DNA of 64,000 nucleotides, taken from assembly GCA_029834535.1 (NCBI GenBank), contig JAQMWT010000238.1, positions 1 through 64,000 of the forward strand. Direction: 5' to 3'. A program made the translations under genes and the position numbers. Within the stretch, counting starts at the first letter, position 1. Each line of letters starts with the position of its first letter. Positions 9,641-21,300 of this stretch are shown piece after piece. A model generated the notes under the pieces. It worked only from the letters and a program-made list of their open reading frames with translations. It ran no database searches and was not told the DNA's origin. Source of the DNA: Chrysophaeum taylorii. Taxonomy: Eukaryota; Sar; Pelagophyceae; Pelagomonadales; Pelagomonadaceae.

Positions 9641-11083
9641 ATGAGTATTTTTAGTGCAAAAAGTGTGTTTGTTTATCACAGTATGTTGCTGTTGATTGGG
9701 GTGTTGATTGGCCACAGCGGAAGTGTGTGCGCGTGGGACCTGCGTGTCGCCAAGGCGCTCGGGAGCCGCGGAGATGACGAGGCGCTCGCACGCGTAAGCG
9801 TGATCTCGACGAGCGCGGAGGAGGAGGCGGGCGCCATAAGAATGTTGGCCGAGGAGGCCGTGGGCCCTCTGTACAGCGGCCGGTTCAGGTACAAGTGGCG
9901 CGCCGCGTTCGACTTGGGGACCCCGAACGCAAGCTGCGGGAAGGCGTACGCCGCGTGGAACGGGAGCGCCCCAGAAGACGACGAATGCAGCTTGGCGTGT
10001 GCGGACGATTCGGAATGTGGGGCTTACGCTTTTAAGCGGCCGACCTGCCAGCTCTTTCGGGCGTGCGAATTGGAAGCGGGCGATTGGGAGGTCCACCAGA
10101 AGCTCGGGGACAATCGCGTGACGACGACGATCGTGCGGCTCCCCGCTTTAGGGATCGCGAAGCCCCCGAAACACCCCAAGGGAGTCGTTATAGGGGATCC
10201 GTGCTTCTCGTCGCGGTTCATGACCTGCGCCTTCGGGGAGGCCTGGGACACTTTTAATCGCACGATTCTGATGCTCAACGCCCTCGCGCCAGACGTTGAC
10301 TTTTTCGCGTTTGTCGGCGACCTCTTCTACGATCGCGACGGCACGTTGACGCGCGCCGTCTGGGACCGGTTAACTCCGGAATTCAAGCGTCGCATCGTCG
10401 TGGTGGTCCCGGGAAATTACGACTTCTGGGCGGGGGGCGGACCCCCCGGCGACGCCTTCGACCAATATGCCTGGGGCTTCGCGCAGTTTTACGCGCAGGA
10501 CACGCTAGCCTCGCGGGAATTTCCGTTTCTCGACTTCGACTTCGACGACGACGCCGTCCTCAAGCATCCCGTACGAAACTTGGTGTTTTACCACAACATT
10601 GGGGATTTGGGCTTTTTGGGCTACTCGGGTGGCCCCGCCAACGAGACGGTCGACAGGATCGACTGGGAGGAACCCTGCGCTTTCTTCAACAGGACCGCGC
10701 CTCGGGCCGTCTTCTTGCTCGGCCACTGGAGTGACGCTTCCCTCGGATGCGATGCCCAGGCCGACACCCCCGCCGTCCGCGCCATGCTCTCGACTCTCGA
10801 CGGCTGTCGCGACATCATATATTTCGACGGCCACATGCACTGCAACGAGATCCAGGAGCCAGATTACGGCTTCAACGTCGGAGGACACGGCATGCTTCCC
10901 CACGGCTGTTCGCAGTACGGCTTCGCCTTGGTCGACTCGACGTCTACCCGCGTCGCCATCGACTACTTCGAGGAGCGCAACAACCAAACCGACCGCTTCG
11001 ACGACATTTATGACTGCGTCACGCGCCACCAAAATCGCGGCGGCGTCGCCAACTGCCGACACTTCGCCGCCCCCTGGCGTTGA
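9641..11083 (+). CDS. secreted calcineurin-like metallophosphoesterase with a PAN/Apple-like Cys-rich segment
   Basis: The protein has 480 residues from the ATG at 9641. Residues 1-31 form a signal peptide (hydrophobic SMLLLIGVLIGHSGSVCA). Residues about 85-160 are Cys-rich (CGKAYAAWNG, CSLACADDSECGAYAF, CQLFRACE), resembling PAN/Apple modules. From about 185 the calcineurin-like core follows in order: VVIGDPC where D-x-H is expected, FVGDLFYDRDG, VVPGNYDFW, FLLGHWSD and FDGHMHCNE. The GD, GN, GH and GHxH metal-ligand motifs are therefore present, but the first motif has Cys instead of His and the third has GNYD instead of GNHD. It is probably a secreted or vacuolar phosphoesterase acting on phosphate esters; the substrate is unknown. 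It is intronless. The 3' end lies about 545 bp before the glycosyltransferase gene on the same strand. Confidence 0.85.
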   Translation: MSIFSAKSVFVYHSMLLLIGVLIGHSGSVCAWDLRVAKALGSRGDDEALARVSVISTSAEEEAGAIRMLAEEAVGPLYSGRFRYKWRAAFDLGTPNASCGKAYAAWNGSAPEDDECSLACADDSECGAYAFKRPTCQLFRACELEAGDWEVHQKLGDNRVTTTIVRLPALGIAKPPKHPKGVVIGDPCFSSRFMTCAFGEAWDTFNRTILMLNALAPDVDFFAFVGDLFYDRDGTLTRAVWDRLTPEFKRRIVVVVPGNYDFWAGGGPPGDAFDQYAWGFAQFYAQDTLASREFPFLDFDFDDDAVLKHPVRNLVFYHNIGDLGFLGYSGGPANETVDRIDWEEPCAFFNRTAPRAVFLLGHWSDASLGCDAQADTPAVRAMLSTLDGCRDIIYFDGHMHCNEIQEPDYGFNVGGHGMLPHGCSQYGFALVDSTSTRVAIDYFEERNNQTDRFDDIYDCVTRHQNRGGVANCRHFAAPWR

Positions 11084-11628
11084 CACTGTTGGTGCGTACG
11101 GCCGCCTCGATGCCATTGCGAGAGCGCACCCGAGTCATCGTAGGGAGCAGCCACATTGTTGTGCACTTCCTTCCTTGTTGAGCTCGAGCTCGAGGTCTCG
11201 CGATGTCGAACGCGAAGACATTTGTTGAGATAAATGTCGCAGCGTCAGCGGCATACAGGGCTTGCTCAAGTCCGGCCGCGAGACGAAGATATCACAATAT
11301 GTTATTATTATCAGCAGCAGCAGCAGCAGCAGCAGCAGTAGCTAGAGCGCTTTCGCACTATGAAGAAAAGTTCGCTTGTTTGTTTTTTTTTTGTTTGTCC
11401 AGCAGCAGAACGAGATCCTCCTCCAGAAACAGGCAGGTACATCTTGCTAAACATAGTGCCCAGATGTGGTGGCCCGCTTTCGCCTCGACAGGGGGCTAGA
11501 CCGCTTGTCGGCCGATGTCGCGCGAAACCGCGTTTGCCGGACCTGCCGACGAAGAATCATTTTGAATGGCTTTTCGATGATGTGACCCCCTCCAAGAAAC
11601 CGAAACGACGAACCTCGACGCCCTAACG
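11084..11628. other. intergenic between phosphoesterase and glycosyltransferase
   Basis: It contains a CAG run (11312-11339) and a T-rich tract near 11385. Two short plus-strand frames (11203-11499 and 11360-11626) have no recognisable domain. It should hold the 3' end of the upstream gene and the promoter of the next one. Confidence 0.4.
11312..11339 (+). repeat. CAG trinucleotide microsatellite
   Basis: About nine uninterrupted CAG units in intergenic DNA, followed by TAGCTAGAGC. Confidence 0.9.
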
Positions 11629-12759
11629 ATGGGGTTATTAATAAATTATCCCCTTGCTATACTTGCTTGTAGTATAGTTTTACCACAGCAGCTGCAGCTG
11701 ACGGGGGGTGTGGTGGTGTGCATGATGATGGTGATGAATGTGCTGTCGACGGTGTCCGACGAGAGATGGGCGTCGCTCGCGCTCGCCGCGTGGCAGTCGC
11801 TTGTGTTGGTAACGGCGGCGCGGGTGCGGTTCTTCATGGTAATCAGCGTCGAAGATGAGTGGACGTCTCGAAGCAGCGAGTGGTGTGTGGGTGCCGCCCA
11901 AGCCGTGCCAGTCCCCGAGGGGTGTGGAGTCGACGAGGTCGACGAGTCGTGGTGGAGCGAGCCGCGGTGCACGGCTACGGCTCGGGCGAATCGTTCCGTT
12001 ACGTTCATCGCAGCGTCTCGGATGCCGCCCGTAGTCGCGTCGATGCTCAGCCTCAGCGGCGGCAAGATTCTCTCGAGCTCGGCGCTCGCGCGGAATCTCG
12101 TTGATCTGTGGCTGTTGCGCTATGGCGTCGAGAGAGTTTTGTACCTCGACGCCGACACTTTTTTTAACATCGATCCCTCGCCGTTTTACTTCGCCGACGT
12201 CGTTCGCGGGAGGTGGCTTTTTGCCTTTGAAAAACTCAAGTGCCGCTGGTCGGAGGGCTATCACGGCGATGTCCCGGACGATATCCTCGACAAGCGCTTC
12301 AAGACGGACGCGTTTGTCGTGGCAGACTTGGGGGCGTATTGCCGAGCGAACGTAGTCGACAAGGTTATGGATTTGTTGAGGCTCAAGAACAGACCGTGGA
12401 GGAAGGGGACGCAGCAAGCCCCCTTCGTCATCGCCCTCGCCCCCTTCATCCAACTCTTCAACATGTCGACCGGCACGCCCATCGAAAAGCCTCTCTGCTA
12501 CGACACCAACAACCTCCCGCCTCCGACCAACGTAATCCTCGATCAACGAAACGCCTCCTGCAAGCCCTCCTACCTCTTCGACAGCGACAGCAACGCCTCG
12601 TTCGCTTTCCAACATCTCCCCCCTCTCAGGCCGCAATCCTGCTTTTCCAGCGGCCTGCGTCTCTACGACCAGCAGCACAAGGGCGACCCCCCTCGCCGAT
12701 CAAAACACCACAACCACCACCACGCATCGCCTTCGTCACCACCGCGCACCTTGATGTAG
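11629..12759 (+). CDS. putative GT-A fold glycosyltransferase, type II membrane or secreted
   Basis: The protein has 376 residues. The N-terminus (about residues 5-40) is hydrophobic, with a possible signal anchor; a start at an internal Met near residue 32 is possible. The diagnostic segment is YGVERVLYLDADTFFNIDPS at about residues 164-183: DxD-type metal and nucleotide-sugar binding motif of GT-A transferases, followed by the hydrophobic FYFADV. Downstream SEGYHGD and FKTDAFVVADLGAYCR fit the acceptor side of GT8-like or fungal-type GT-A enzymes. Several N-x-S/T sites (NRS, NMS, NAS) suggest a lumenal location. The tail is low-complexity (HHNHHHASPSSPP). It is probably a Golgi sugar transferase; donor and acceptor are unknown. 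Confidence 0.75.
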   Translation: MGLLINYPLAILACSIVLPQQLQLTGGVVVCMMMVMNVLSTVSDERWASLALAAWQSLVLVTAARVRFFMVISVEDEWTSRSSEWCVGAAQAVPVPEGCGVDEVDESWWSEPRCTATARANRSVTFIAASRMPPVVASMLSLSGGKILSSSALARNLVDLWLLRYGVERVLYLDADTFFNIDPSPFYFADVVRGRWLFAFEKLKCRWSEGYHGDVPDDILDKRFKTDAFVVADLGAYCRANVVDKVMDLLRLKNRPWRKGTQQAPFVIALAPFIQLFNMSTGTPIEKPLCYDTNNLPPPTNVILDQRNASCKPSYLFDSDSNASFAFQHLPPLRPQSCFSSGLRLYDQQHKGDPPRRSKHHNHHHASPSSPPRTLM

Positions 12760-15385
12760 TACCTTCATTCAACCGGAGGGAAGGACTCTTGGGTGCCAAA
12801 ATATCCTGCTATTCTGTGACCTTGGGGACAGCAGCGGTGCTTTCCAACAAGCCGACATCAATCTTTTCTGCGTCGACGTCGTTTGTCATGGCGCCAGGGA
12901 ACAATGTGCTCTCGACGAAATTCGGGAATTTAATTTGGAGCGGTCTGTCTACTAGAAGTGTCTTCGAGTTGTTGCGGGAGAGCACAGGGTGGCGGCTCCT
13001 ACTTAAGAAGAAGAAGGCCCCTGGCATTGCGATCTCTCGGTTGCCCGAGCGAACGAATTTATCCCGTATCGTGTGGGTCCTGACCAGTAGTCCCGCAACG
13101 AATTCTTCTCCACGCCCAGCCTTTCCATCGCGATGGACAAGACCGACAACGTTGTGAGACATATGGTTGGTTCATTCGCGGGTCGTTGCCCAATAATTGG
13201 GACTCCTTCACGATCCCTCTCTCTTCAAACACCCGAACCTCGACGCTAGCCGCGCGCCTGTTGTCTGTCTCGGTGTGGGCACCGTACGCCGCCATGCCGC
13301 TGGGCGGGTCCTCCCTCGTGCGCGACCTACGTATGGTACCCACACGCATGCGGAGCCGTATCCCAAGCAGGGCATCAACAAGCTCTCGACGAACGGATTG
13401 CCTCAAACGCGAGCTCGAGCGGCCGTGGACGAACGCGGCCACCACGAAAATGCAAAGTTTCGTGCCTTCCGCCATTCCAGTTCCAGCAGCTTTTCAGGAC
13501 ACAGGAAATCAATTCCCCGCCTCCTCCAATTGAACACGAAAAGAAGAGGCAATCCGTTGGGATTCCAACAGCAGCCTGGCTGCTGCTCCCTTTTGTGCTG
13601 CTGGGAAAAAAACCGCGTGTCGCGACCAAGAAACCAAAGACGATCGTACCCTCGTCAAGATGATGCGGCGCGGCGGGAACAGTCGACGATCACTAAGCGT
13701 CGACGCCTCCTTCGTCACGACGATGCTGCAAAATATCAACGCAAGTCTGAACCGCGAAACGAGACGAGAACGCTGCGGTTGTGGTACAAGAGCTGCGAAG
13801 GACGCAGCACAAAAGCTCAACTCGAAGAAGAACCGAAGATCGTGCGTTGCGGGCGGGGTTCGATAACGCTCCGAAGCTCGAGAAGCTCGTGGGTGTCAAG
13901 GCAACCGACAAGCTTCCTGCACAAGTTTACGCAGCTCGGGGGGGGCGTCGGAAGAAGATATAAACGTCTCTGAAAGCTCGTTCGAGGGGGCAGCGGAACA
14001 GCGCCCTGAATCATGATGAAACGGCCCTCGCTCAGCACTAGCTCGCCGACCTAAAGGTTTTGTGTACAGGGCCGGGCAGACAGAATAGGGGATAAATGCG
14101 CAGCTCGTGGAGAGGATCCTTGAGGAGCCCATGCCACGCTACTTTTTTCGCGGCGCGCAAGAAATCCGGCGAGAAGAAAGGTCCCGCGCGAACAGGCTTG
14201 GACATCCTGTCGTCGTTCCTCGATGCGCACTCCCGCTCGACCTCGGCGTCGAGATCATAGCCGTCGTCGATGTGATGTGCCAAGGTCTCGCTCCACGACG
14301 AACAACAACGTTGACGCGACGGCTTTTTTTCTTGTATCTGTGGGTGCTACTCATACTTTATGGACTATTACTGCGCTGAGGCTATACGACTCGCTTTATT
14401 TTCGATCGTTAGCTTGAATATACGCCGCGAAATTCACCTGGTATGCGCATTTTTTTCGGACTGTTTACCACGTATTCCACGTCCGCTCGCCGATCCAGGT
14501 CGCACAGGTGCGTGCGTGCGTGCGTGCCTGCCTGTGGAACGAACGCCTCTCTGGCCTCGCCAAAGGCACCGAAGCTGAGGCCATCGACGATGACGTAGTC
14601 GCGCGAGCGCTGCTCGACTACCCAGGAGAGGGTGGTGGCTTGGCGCCCGCGGTCGCGAGGACTTTCTCGATGTTGCGAGCATGGCTAGCAAGTCACCGTC
14701 GACTTCCGCGGCGCGTTTGTCGAAGTGGCGGGGGTGGACGGTTTCAGACCTGTATGTCAGATGCCATGCAGGATGTGTCTTGATGCGGTGGAGGTTACTG
14801 CCTGACTGCCTCTAGGATCAGTTGAATATGCTGGGTTATTGACATAAGCATCGGCGCAAGGATACGCAGACCCCGAAATCATTTTCCACCTCTCACTGAG
14901 CCTCCAAAACGCTGACGGTCTAGTGGGACAACAACTAGCTAGCAGGACGACTGCGCGCGACAACAGCAGCAAAAAGCATCAATCGGAGCATGAAAAACGT
15001 GGTAGAGCTGCGCGGGCAACAAAATGACGCCCGACGACGAAAGGCGAAGCTACCAGCGAGTCATCCGCAAGCGGCGGAGAAGACCGGTTTTTGAGTTGCA
15101 AAACAGCCGACAGCTCAGGCACGCAGGAGCCTCAACGTTTGGCATTGTACAAGGAGCAGGCCGGGAGCAGAGAAGATGAAAGGAAGGGGCAGAGGCACAG
15201 GTCGAGGGGGGGGGGGGCGCAGCGGGGGCAGAGAACCAGGGTTGTAACGCCGCCAAGCAGCAACGAGAGCGGCGCAGGTGTAGATGCGGGCACCCTACCC
15301 CAGCCTGCCAGTCGTCGAGCTCTCGACGTGTATGCACAACATGACAAGGTTAACCATCACGAGAAGTCTCGCTTTTCGTTCGGTT
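12760..15385. other. gene-poor stretch with short unassigned frames
   Basis: Overlapping frames on both strands (12809-13162 minus, 13059-13475 minus, 13197-13973 plus, 13781-13963 plus, 14038-14283 minus, 14107-14379 plus, 14508-14783 plus) show no recognisable domain, and no frame stays coding-like for long. Some minus-strand pieces around 12.8-13.4 kb read like decayed coding sequence. A TGCG repeat lies at about 14510-14530 and a G run near 15210. The plus strand near 15300-15385 is downstream of the giant minus-strand gene. Confidence 0.35.
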
Positions 15386-18300
15386 CTAAAGTTGTGAGAG
15401 CCACTCGTTGCGCAGCTCGGTGAAGAGGTCAACTGCGGCGTCGGGTCCACCAGCCAGCGGTACGAAGCGAGTCGCGGGCCCCGCAATACTGCCGAGGAAG
15501 TGTCTGACGACGGCGCGCTGCTGCCGGCTCGATGCTGGGTTGGACTTGTAGGCGGCGACGGCGATCTGGTTGAGCATGTCGGCCATGTCGGCAATAGCCT
15601 CGTCGTGGACAGATACTTCGCACTTGGACAACACGATGTCGAGGCGATTCTCGGGAGGGCGAAGCGCGAGGCGCGGCGGCGGTGGCTGTGCGCGTGGGGC
15701 AAACGCCGCAAACAAAACGAGGAGCATTATCACTACACCAACCAAGGCCAGCACGCCAGAGCGAGGCCACTCGCAGGATCGTCGCACAGGAGCAGGAGGG
15801 CGGGGCGATGAAGGTCGCGCTAACTCGTCCAGTCGCGGCCGCGGCTCGGATGCTACCGTCTTCTTGTTCTTGAGCGAGGCGAAGAAGGCTACGAGCGTTG
15901 CCTTGGCCTTGGCCTTGCGGGAGTCTTGCACGCATTTGGCATGCCACCATCGCTGGATGGCGCGCGCTGCTGTCTCTTCCGCGCTTGGCTCAAACCACAG
16001 GCGACGCGACGGTGGCGACGGAAGCAGGATTGAGACATTCTCTATCGTTGACCACTTCCGGGACTCGGTCGCCGTTGGCGGGTCGGGTGTCTTGCGGAGA
16101 CGCTGCAGCGCGATGCGCAGAGGCACGTAGTTTTGAATGCGAAGGGCGTCGACGGCCGCGAGCACGGGATCAGCAGAATTGTAACCGCAGACAGCCACGA
16201 GATACTCGCCGAGCGGCCCGTCGTCGGTTTTGGCAAGGTCGCGCTCGGCGTGGGCGAGAGCCTCATCGAGCTCATCGAGCTGGGGTGTCTTGAAGAGCCT
16301 CAGGCTGGCCTCGGTGCCATTCGGCAGCGGGGTGTGGAGTCGAGAGGGGAGATGGGCGAAATTGAAGACCTCGAAGGCGAGTTGATCTCGCACGAAGCTA
16401 ACGAGGGCCCGGAAATCCGACAGACTCATTTGTGCGAAGAATAAAGTCTGGTTCTGGTCAGTGGAAGTAATGAGCTCGAGCAAGTCACCGTCGGTAGCAT
16501 TCCGCAGCGCGGTCGCAGCGTTGCGAGTCGAGTCGATGCCTGGCCCGTGCGATATCACGTCCGCAACCATCTTCAAGCTCAACAGCAGCTCGCGGAGCTG
16601 TGCAAAGGACGCGGCGTGGAACATGCCTCGGAGCGAGGCCTCGAGGTCGCCCGTCTCCCGCACACCGAGCCGATCGAGTGCGAGCAGAATGGAAGTTGCG
16701 AGCTCTGCGCCGTCGTGCGCCGCGGTGGTCGTCGTCGCGCGCGACGGCGAGACAGGTGCTCGAAAGTTGAAAACGCGCCGCAGTGACGTGGGATCTGCGA
16801 CCCGGGAACATTTGGATATGTAGAGCGTGCGTATCGTCTCTGAGATGAGCATCATATCGAACGACTTCTTCGCGGGCTCCCAGCTCGCCTCGACGACCGA
16901 TTCAAAGTAGGTGCGGTCTCGACAATCGACCTCGAACGGCAGCACGTCCCCGACCATGAGGCTGCCGTGGCTAATGACCTCCGGCCGGATCTCGGGCAGG
17001 TCCTCTTGCAGAGCCACCCGCAATACGCACGCGTTGTATATCTCAATCATGCGTCTGATGACGACGAATAGACAGTCGTTCCCTCCTAGCTCGTCTTCGT
17101 CTTCCGAGAGAAACCTCGCGACAGGTGTCGAGTCGCTGATGGGATCCAACCGGTTAGCGCCGCCTTGCTCGCCACGCTCGGCGCGCTCCGCGCACGCGCC
17201 GACACCGATCTGGTAGCCCTGGCTCTCCGCGAACCGGTTGAACCCGTCCTTCGCGCGATCCCACAGCTGCTTGATGCGCTGGCACGTCGATGGTGCGAAC
17301 CGCGGCGGGGAGAGCTTGCTGAAGAGTTCTTCAACTGTCATCACCATCGCCATCTCGCGAGTAAGCAGATGATCGAGATGCTCCGCGAACCATACGTACA
17401 GCTCGATGAACGCGGGGAGTACCTCGAGATACCTCAGCCCAACGCGGACTTCAACAAAAGCCAGGATTTGCTCTCGCCGGCGCGCATCCTCGGCCGTCGA
17501 AACCGCCGCCGTCTCCGAGGAAGCCGCATGCAGCATCGCGCTCAGGCTAGCGCACGGTACCAGTGATAGTTCCACGGCATCTGTCACGACCGCGAGCGCG
17601 GGAAGACTCTGAGCAAAGGCGCGGAAGTCCTTCCAAAACCCTTGCTGCGCCGTCATCCTTTCGAGCTCACTAGTCGCGGCGTTCACACGCTGCTGCATGT
17701 CATCGACGTTCCTCACATATCTTCGCGCGCTCTCCCAGTTGAACGGCCGGCCGCATCCTCCCTGCAGCTGTTGGTTACCGTGGTAATCCCTTCCACAAAT
17801 CATCGATGTGCAACCTGCGATGCGCTCGACCACGCGCTGACAGTGTGGGCAGTATCGACATCTATTCTCCTTCAGCGCCTCGTCTGCTATCAGCCTGTCG
17901 AGGGCCATTCGTGCCTCCGCGACGATTCGCTGTTGCGCCGCTAGGTCGCTCGTGCCTTCGTCGCCCCTCGGCACTGCCTCGAACCAAGGCTGGGACCACT
18001 CGAATTGGGCAAGGTGCGAAATCTTCGAAGCTCGCCGCAATAGGGCCTGAAGATTGGTCGAGTTGTTCATTTGCCTCAGAAGACATGAAAAAAAGAACCC
18101 AGCCCACTCGACGTTCTGGTCGGCCACGAGTATGGTGAGCACCTCGCGGATGATCTCAGCAGAGGCTGTAGACGAAAGCGCACGGATGCACCCTTGCTGT
18201 GCCGTCTCCGTCGCAAACTCGCGCGCGAGGCGTGAGACGAAGACGATACAGGTGGCTGTCAGCAAGATCGCGTCGACGCGCGCGCTCCGCGGGCTTTGTG

Positions 18301-21300
18301 AAGCGGCATAGCGCAAAAGTTGCCTCGCGCGGATGGCCAGCTGCGATGACGAGGCTTTATTGTGAGCGGATAGTAGTTGGCGCACGAAAACCGTGTGCAT
18401 GGCATCTGCGAGCGGCAACACCCTTGAATCTGCTGCGGAAGAAGAACGAGCGAGCCACGCAGGCACGTACATCTGAACGTCGCCTCGTGTCATCGGCGGC
18501 ATGGACACGGCAAGGTGGTTCTCAATAGCGTCTACGACAGAGGTCCTGAATCCAAACTTACCCAACCGAGTGGTCGCGGGAGTCGTTAGCAATTGCCTGA
18601 GAACGACGATGCCCGTACTCGGCGAACAACGACTGGCGACAATCGCATTCAAAATCACCCCGTCGAGAGACGTTCGATCGGCACCGTCGTTGCACTGGCA
18701 GAGCCGCCATGGTGAGGCAAGCCAGAAGACAGTGTGATCCCAGAACTTGCGCGCATCAAACCCCAACTCATCATTGTCGAGCAACGGCAAAAAATCTTCA
18801 ACTTCGACAGCAAGAAAACCAGGGGCACCACCGTCTAACAAACGCGCCAAGACAGCGTGGTTGGGGTCGGTGCACGACATGATCGCTGCCGCGGCGAGCG
18901 AGCACCGATCAAGATTATGCAGAATTTCGGCCGACAAGCGAGACGAAGCCGGGAGGTTGACGCGGAAGTGAAGAAAGGCTGCCATCCAATTTGTTCGCAC
19001 GTTTTCCCGCGAAGACGAAGTCTCCTCAAGCTTGGCACGGAGAGAAGAGACGTACAAAGCGCTGATTGTTCCAAGCAATGCGGTGTCGTCGTCGTTGATC
19101 GAGAGTGGCAGTGGTTCTTCGTCTCTCAATATTTCGGAGAGCGGCTGTAATGAAGCAACGAGCCGCACGACATCGCCGCGGTGGGCCCGCGTCCAGATGT
19201 GGAGACTGAGGATGCTGCGAGCCACTTCGAGGTGGCCCTCCAACCAGCGACCGACGTGTGTTGCGAGGGCTTGCGAATTACCGAAGCCTCCAAGTTTTGA
19301 GCCGACGTACTGTTCCATGTATCGGCGCCAAAGTTCCGGTTCTCGTCTGACTCGGGCTTCAATCGATGCGATGAGAGTGAGCGCGTCGTCGTCTTGCAGT
19401 CCAACGCCGGCGTCGTCATTGCTCCGTACTCGCGTCAGCTTTTCCCTGACCGTCTGCTCCACGCGCCGCGAGTCGGTCCAGGTGTCGCGGATTTCCAACT
19501 GAGCGTCGGCATTTCCAGCGTCGTGGATCGACGGAGAAAGTAATGCATCTATGATCTCATCCATGCGCGATGATACGTGCGAGAAGAACGGAAACTGAGG
19601 TCGGCTTGAATTGCACTCTTGCACGAAGTACACGTGATTGAGCAACTTGAGCTCGTCGAGCGGGACCATAGGCATGCGCACCGCGACAAACCAGAATATT
19701 TCGTCAACTTCGTCTGGCACTTCGTCGTCATCTGCGATGATGTCGCAGTTCAGCTGGTCGTCTAGCCTCGCGATCGACAGCACGAGAAAATTGCAAAACG
19801 TTGAGAGAAGCGTTGAGGACACAGTCTCCGACATGGGCAGATTGGACGCACCGCTCGCGATGCGCGCCGCCGAACTCTCCAATTCGTCCGCGATAATCGA
19901 GCTCGAGTTCCAGAGTGTCGCGAAGCGTTCGCACAGCATGGCCTCCAGTGTCGTGCCGCCGCGCTGCCTGGCGAGCAGTCGCGCGAGACCTCGGACTCGA
20001 TCCTGAAAAGACATGGACTGACGGAGGCCTTTGCGAGCGCAGTTGGGAAACTGGAGCCGCGACGCGACGACGCGGAGAATTTGCGGAATGCACTCCAGCA
20101 AAGATGGCATGGGGCCACCCCAGCTTGATCTCAGGTTGCATCCAACTTGGCAAAAGTCGTCCACCTTCAAGGCTGACGAAGCTGCGCCGCCGCATGTATC
20201 CAAGAATATGTGATCCCAGCCTGCCAAGAAGAGCGCGGGGTACCGCATCGACACGCGCGTGCTTGATGGGAAGTGCAACACCAGGACACACGCTTTCATG
20301 GTGGCGTGTGCATTGCCCATGAGTTGCTCAAGTTTGAGGCGTACGTAGTTGACGCGCGTGATGGTGACTGTGTTCATATCACCGAGAAGAAGAAGAATAC
20401 GATGCGCTGACGTCTCGCGCCACCACGCGTCAAGCAAACGTCGTAGCTCAGTTTCGCTCTGGACTTCGGCGAGCCGGACAATGATGGCATTGGGTACAAT
20501 CACCATGCTGCTAGACGCTGCTGCCCGCACGTCGTCGTCGTTGTCGTCACGTGGCACGTTGTGAACGCTTCGGACGGCCTCCGTGGTTCGCGTGTAGACG
20601 AGATGACGTCCGCCGCGCGACCCCAGGCGATCAATCAACTTAGCCAAGTCGAAATGCTCTTGCTGGAAGTAGAGACGACGCACCCATTCGGGAAGAGCGA
20701 GCCGATTCGAGTAGATCATTTCGGGGGTAGCGATTTGCAGCAACCGTGCCACTGCAACGTGAACCAAGTACTGAGTGGCGAGCGTTTCGAGCGGCTTGGC
20801 GGACGGTTCCAAGTCCCGCGCGGCGTGTGACACAACCCACGGCGCGAAAGGATCTTCCTCCTCGACCGCGTAGCCATCGAGGACCAACCGCCTGCGAGCC
20901 ATGTCCACGACGTTACTGCATAGGACGTCGCGCGACGCCGCGGGAATGTGTAAGCAAAGAACTCGACGAAGATTGGCGATGATTTCCTTGCTGTCGCCGT
21001 CGTCATCATCGGTACACGAGGAGGGAAACTCGTCCTTCTCCTCCTCCACCGGACCTGCGCGGCGGACTCTCCGGAGCATGTCGACAAAGATGGAGTCGAC
21101 CGTCTGTTGCTCGACGCCGCCGAAAAAACCGTCAATCCCGACAAGATTCTCGAGGTCTCGCACGTGATAGATCGCAGCACGCGCGGCCTTTCCGAGCCAC
21201 GCCGGGTCGTCAATAGCCTCGAGGGTGGCGCTCAATACGGCAGACTGCGAGAGTCTGAACTTCTCGAATCGGTTCAAGAACGGCGCCGGCGCGTTGTCCA

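Noticed and set aside
9437-10096. 219-codon minus frame upstream of and over the phosphoesterase start
   Set aside because: Mostly antisense to the phosphoesterase gene; no recognisable domain.
11680-12678. 332-codon minus-strand frame over the glycosyltransferase gene
   Set aside because: Antisense shadow of the plus-strand gene with the LYLDADTFFNID motif; no domain in the antisense translation.
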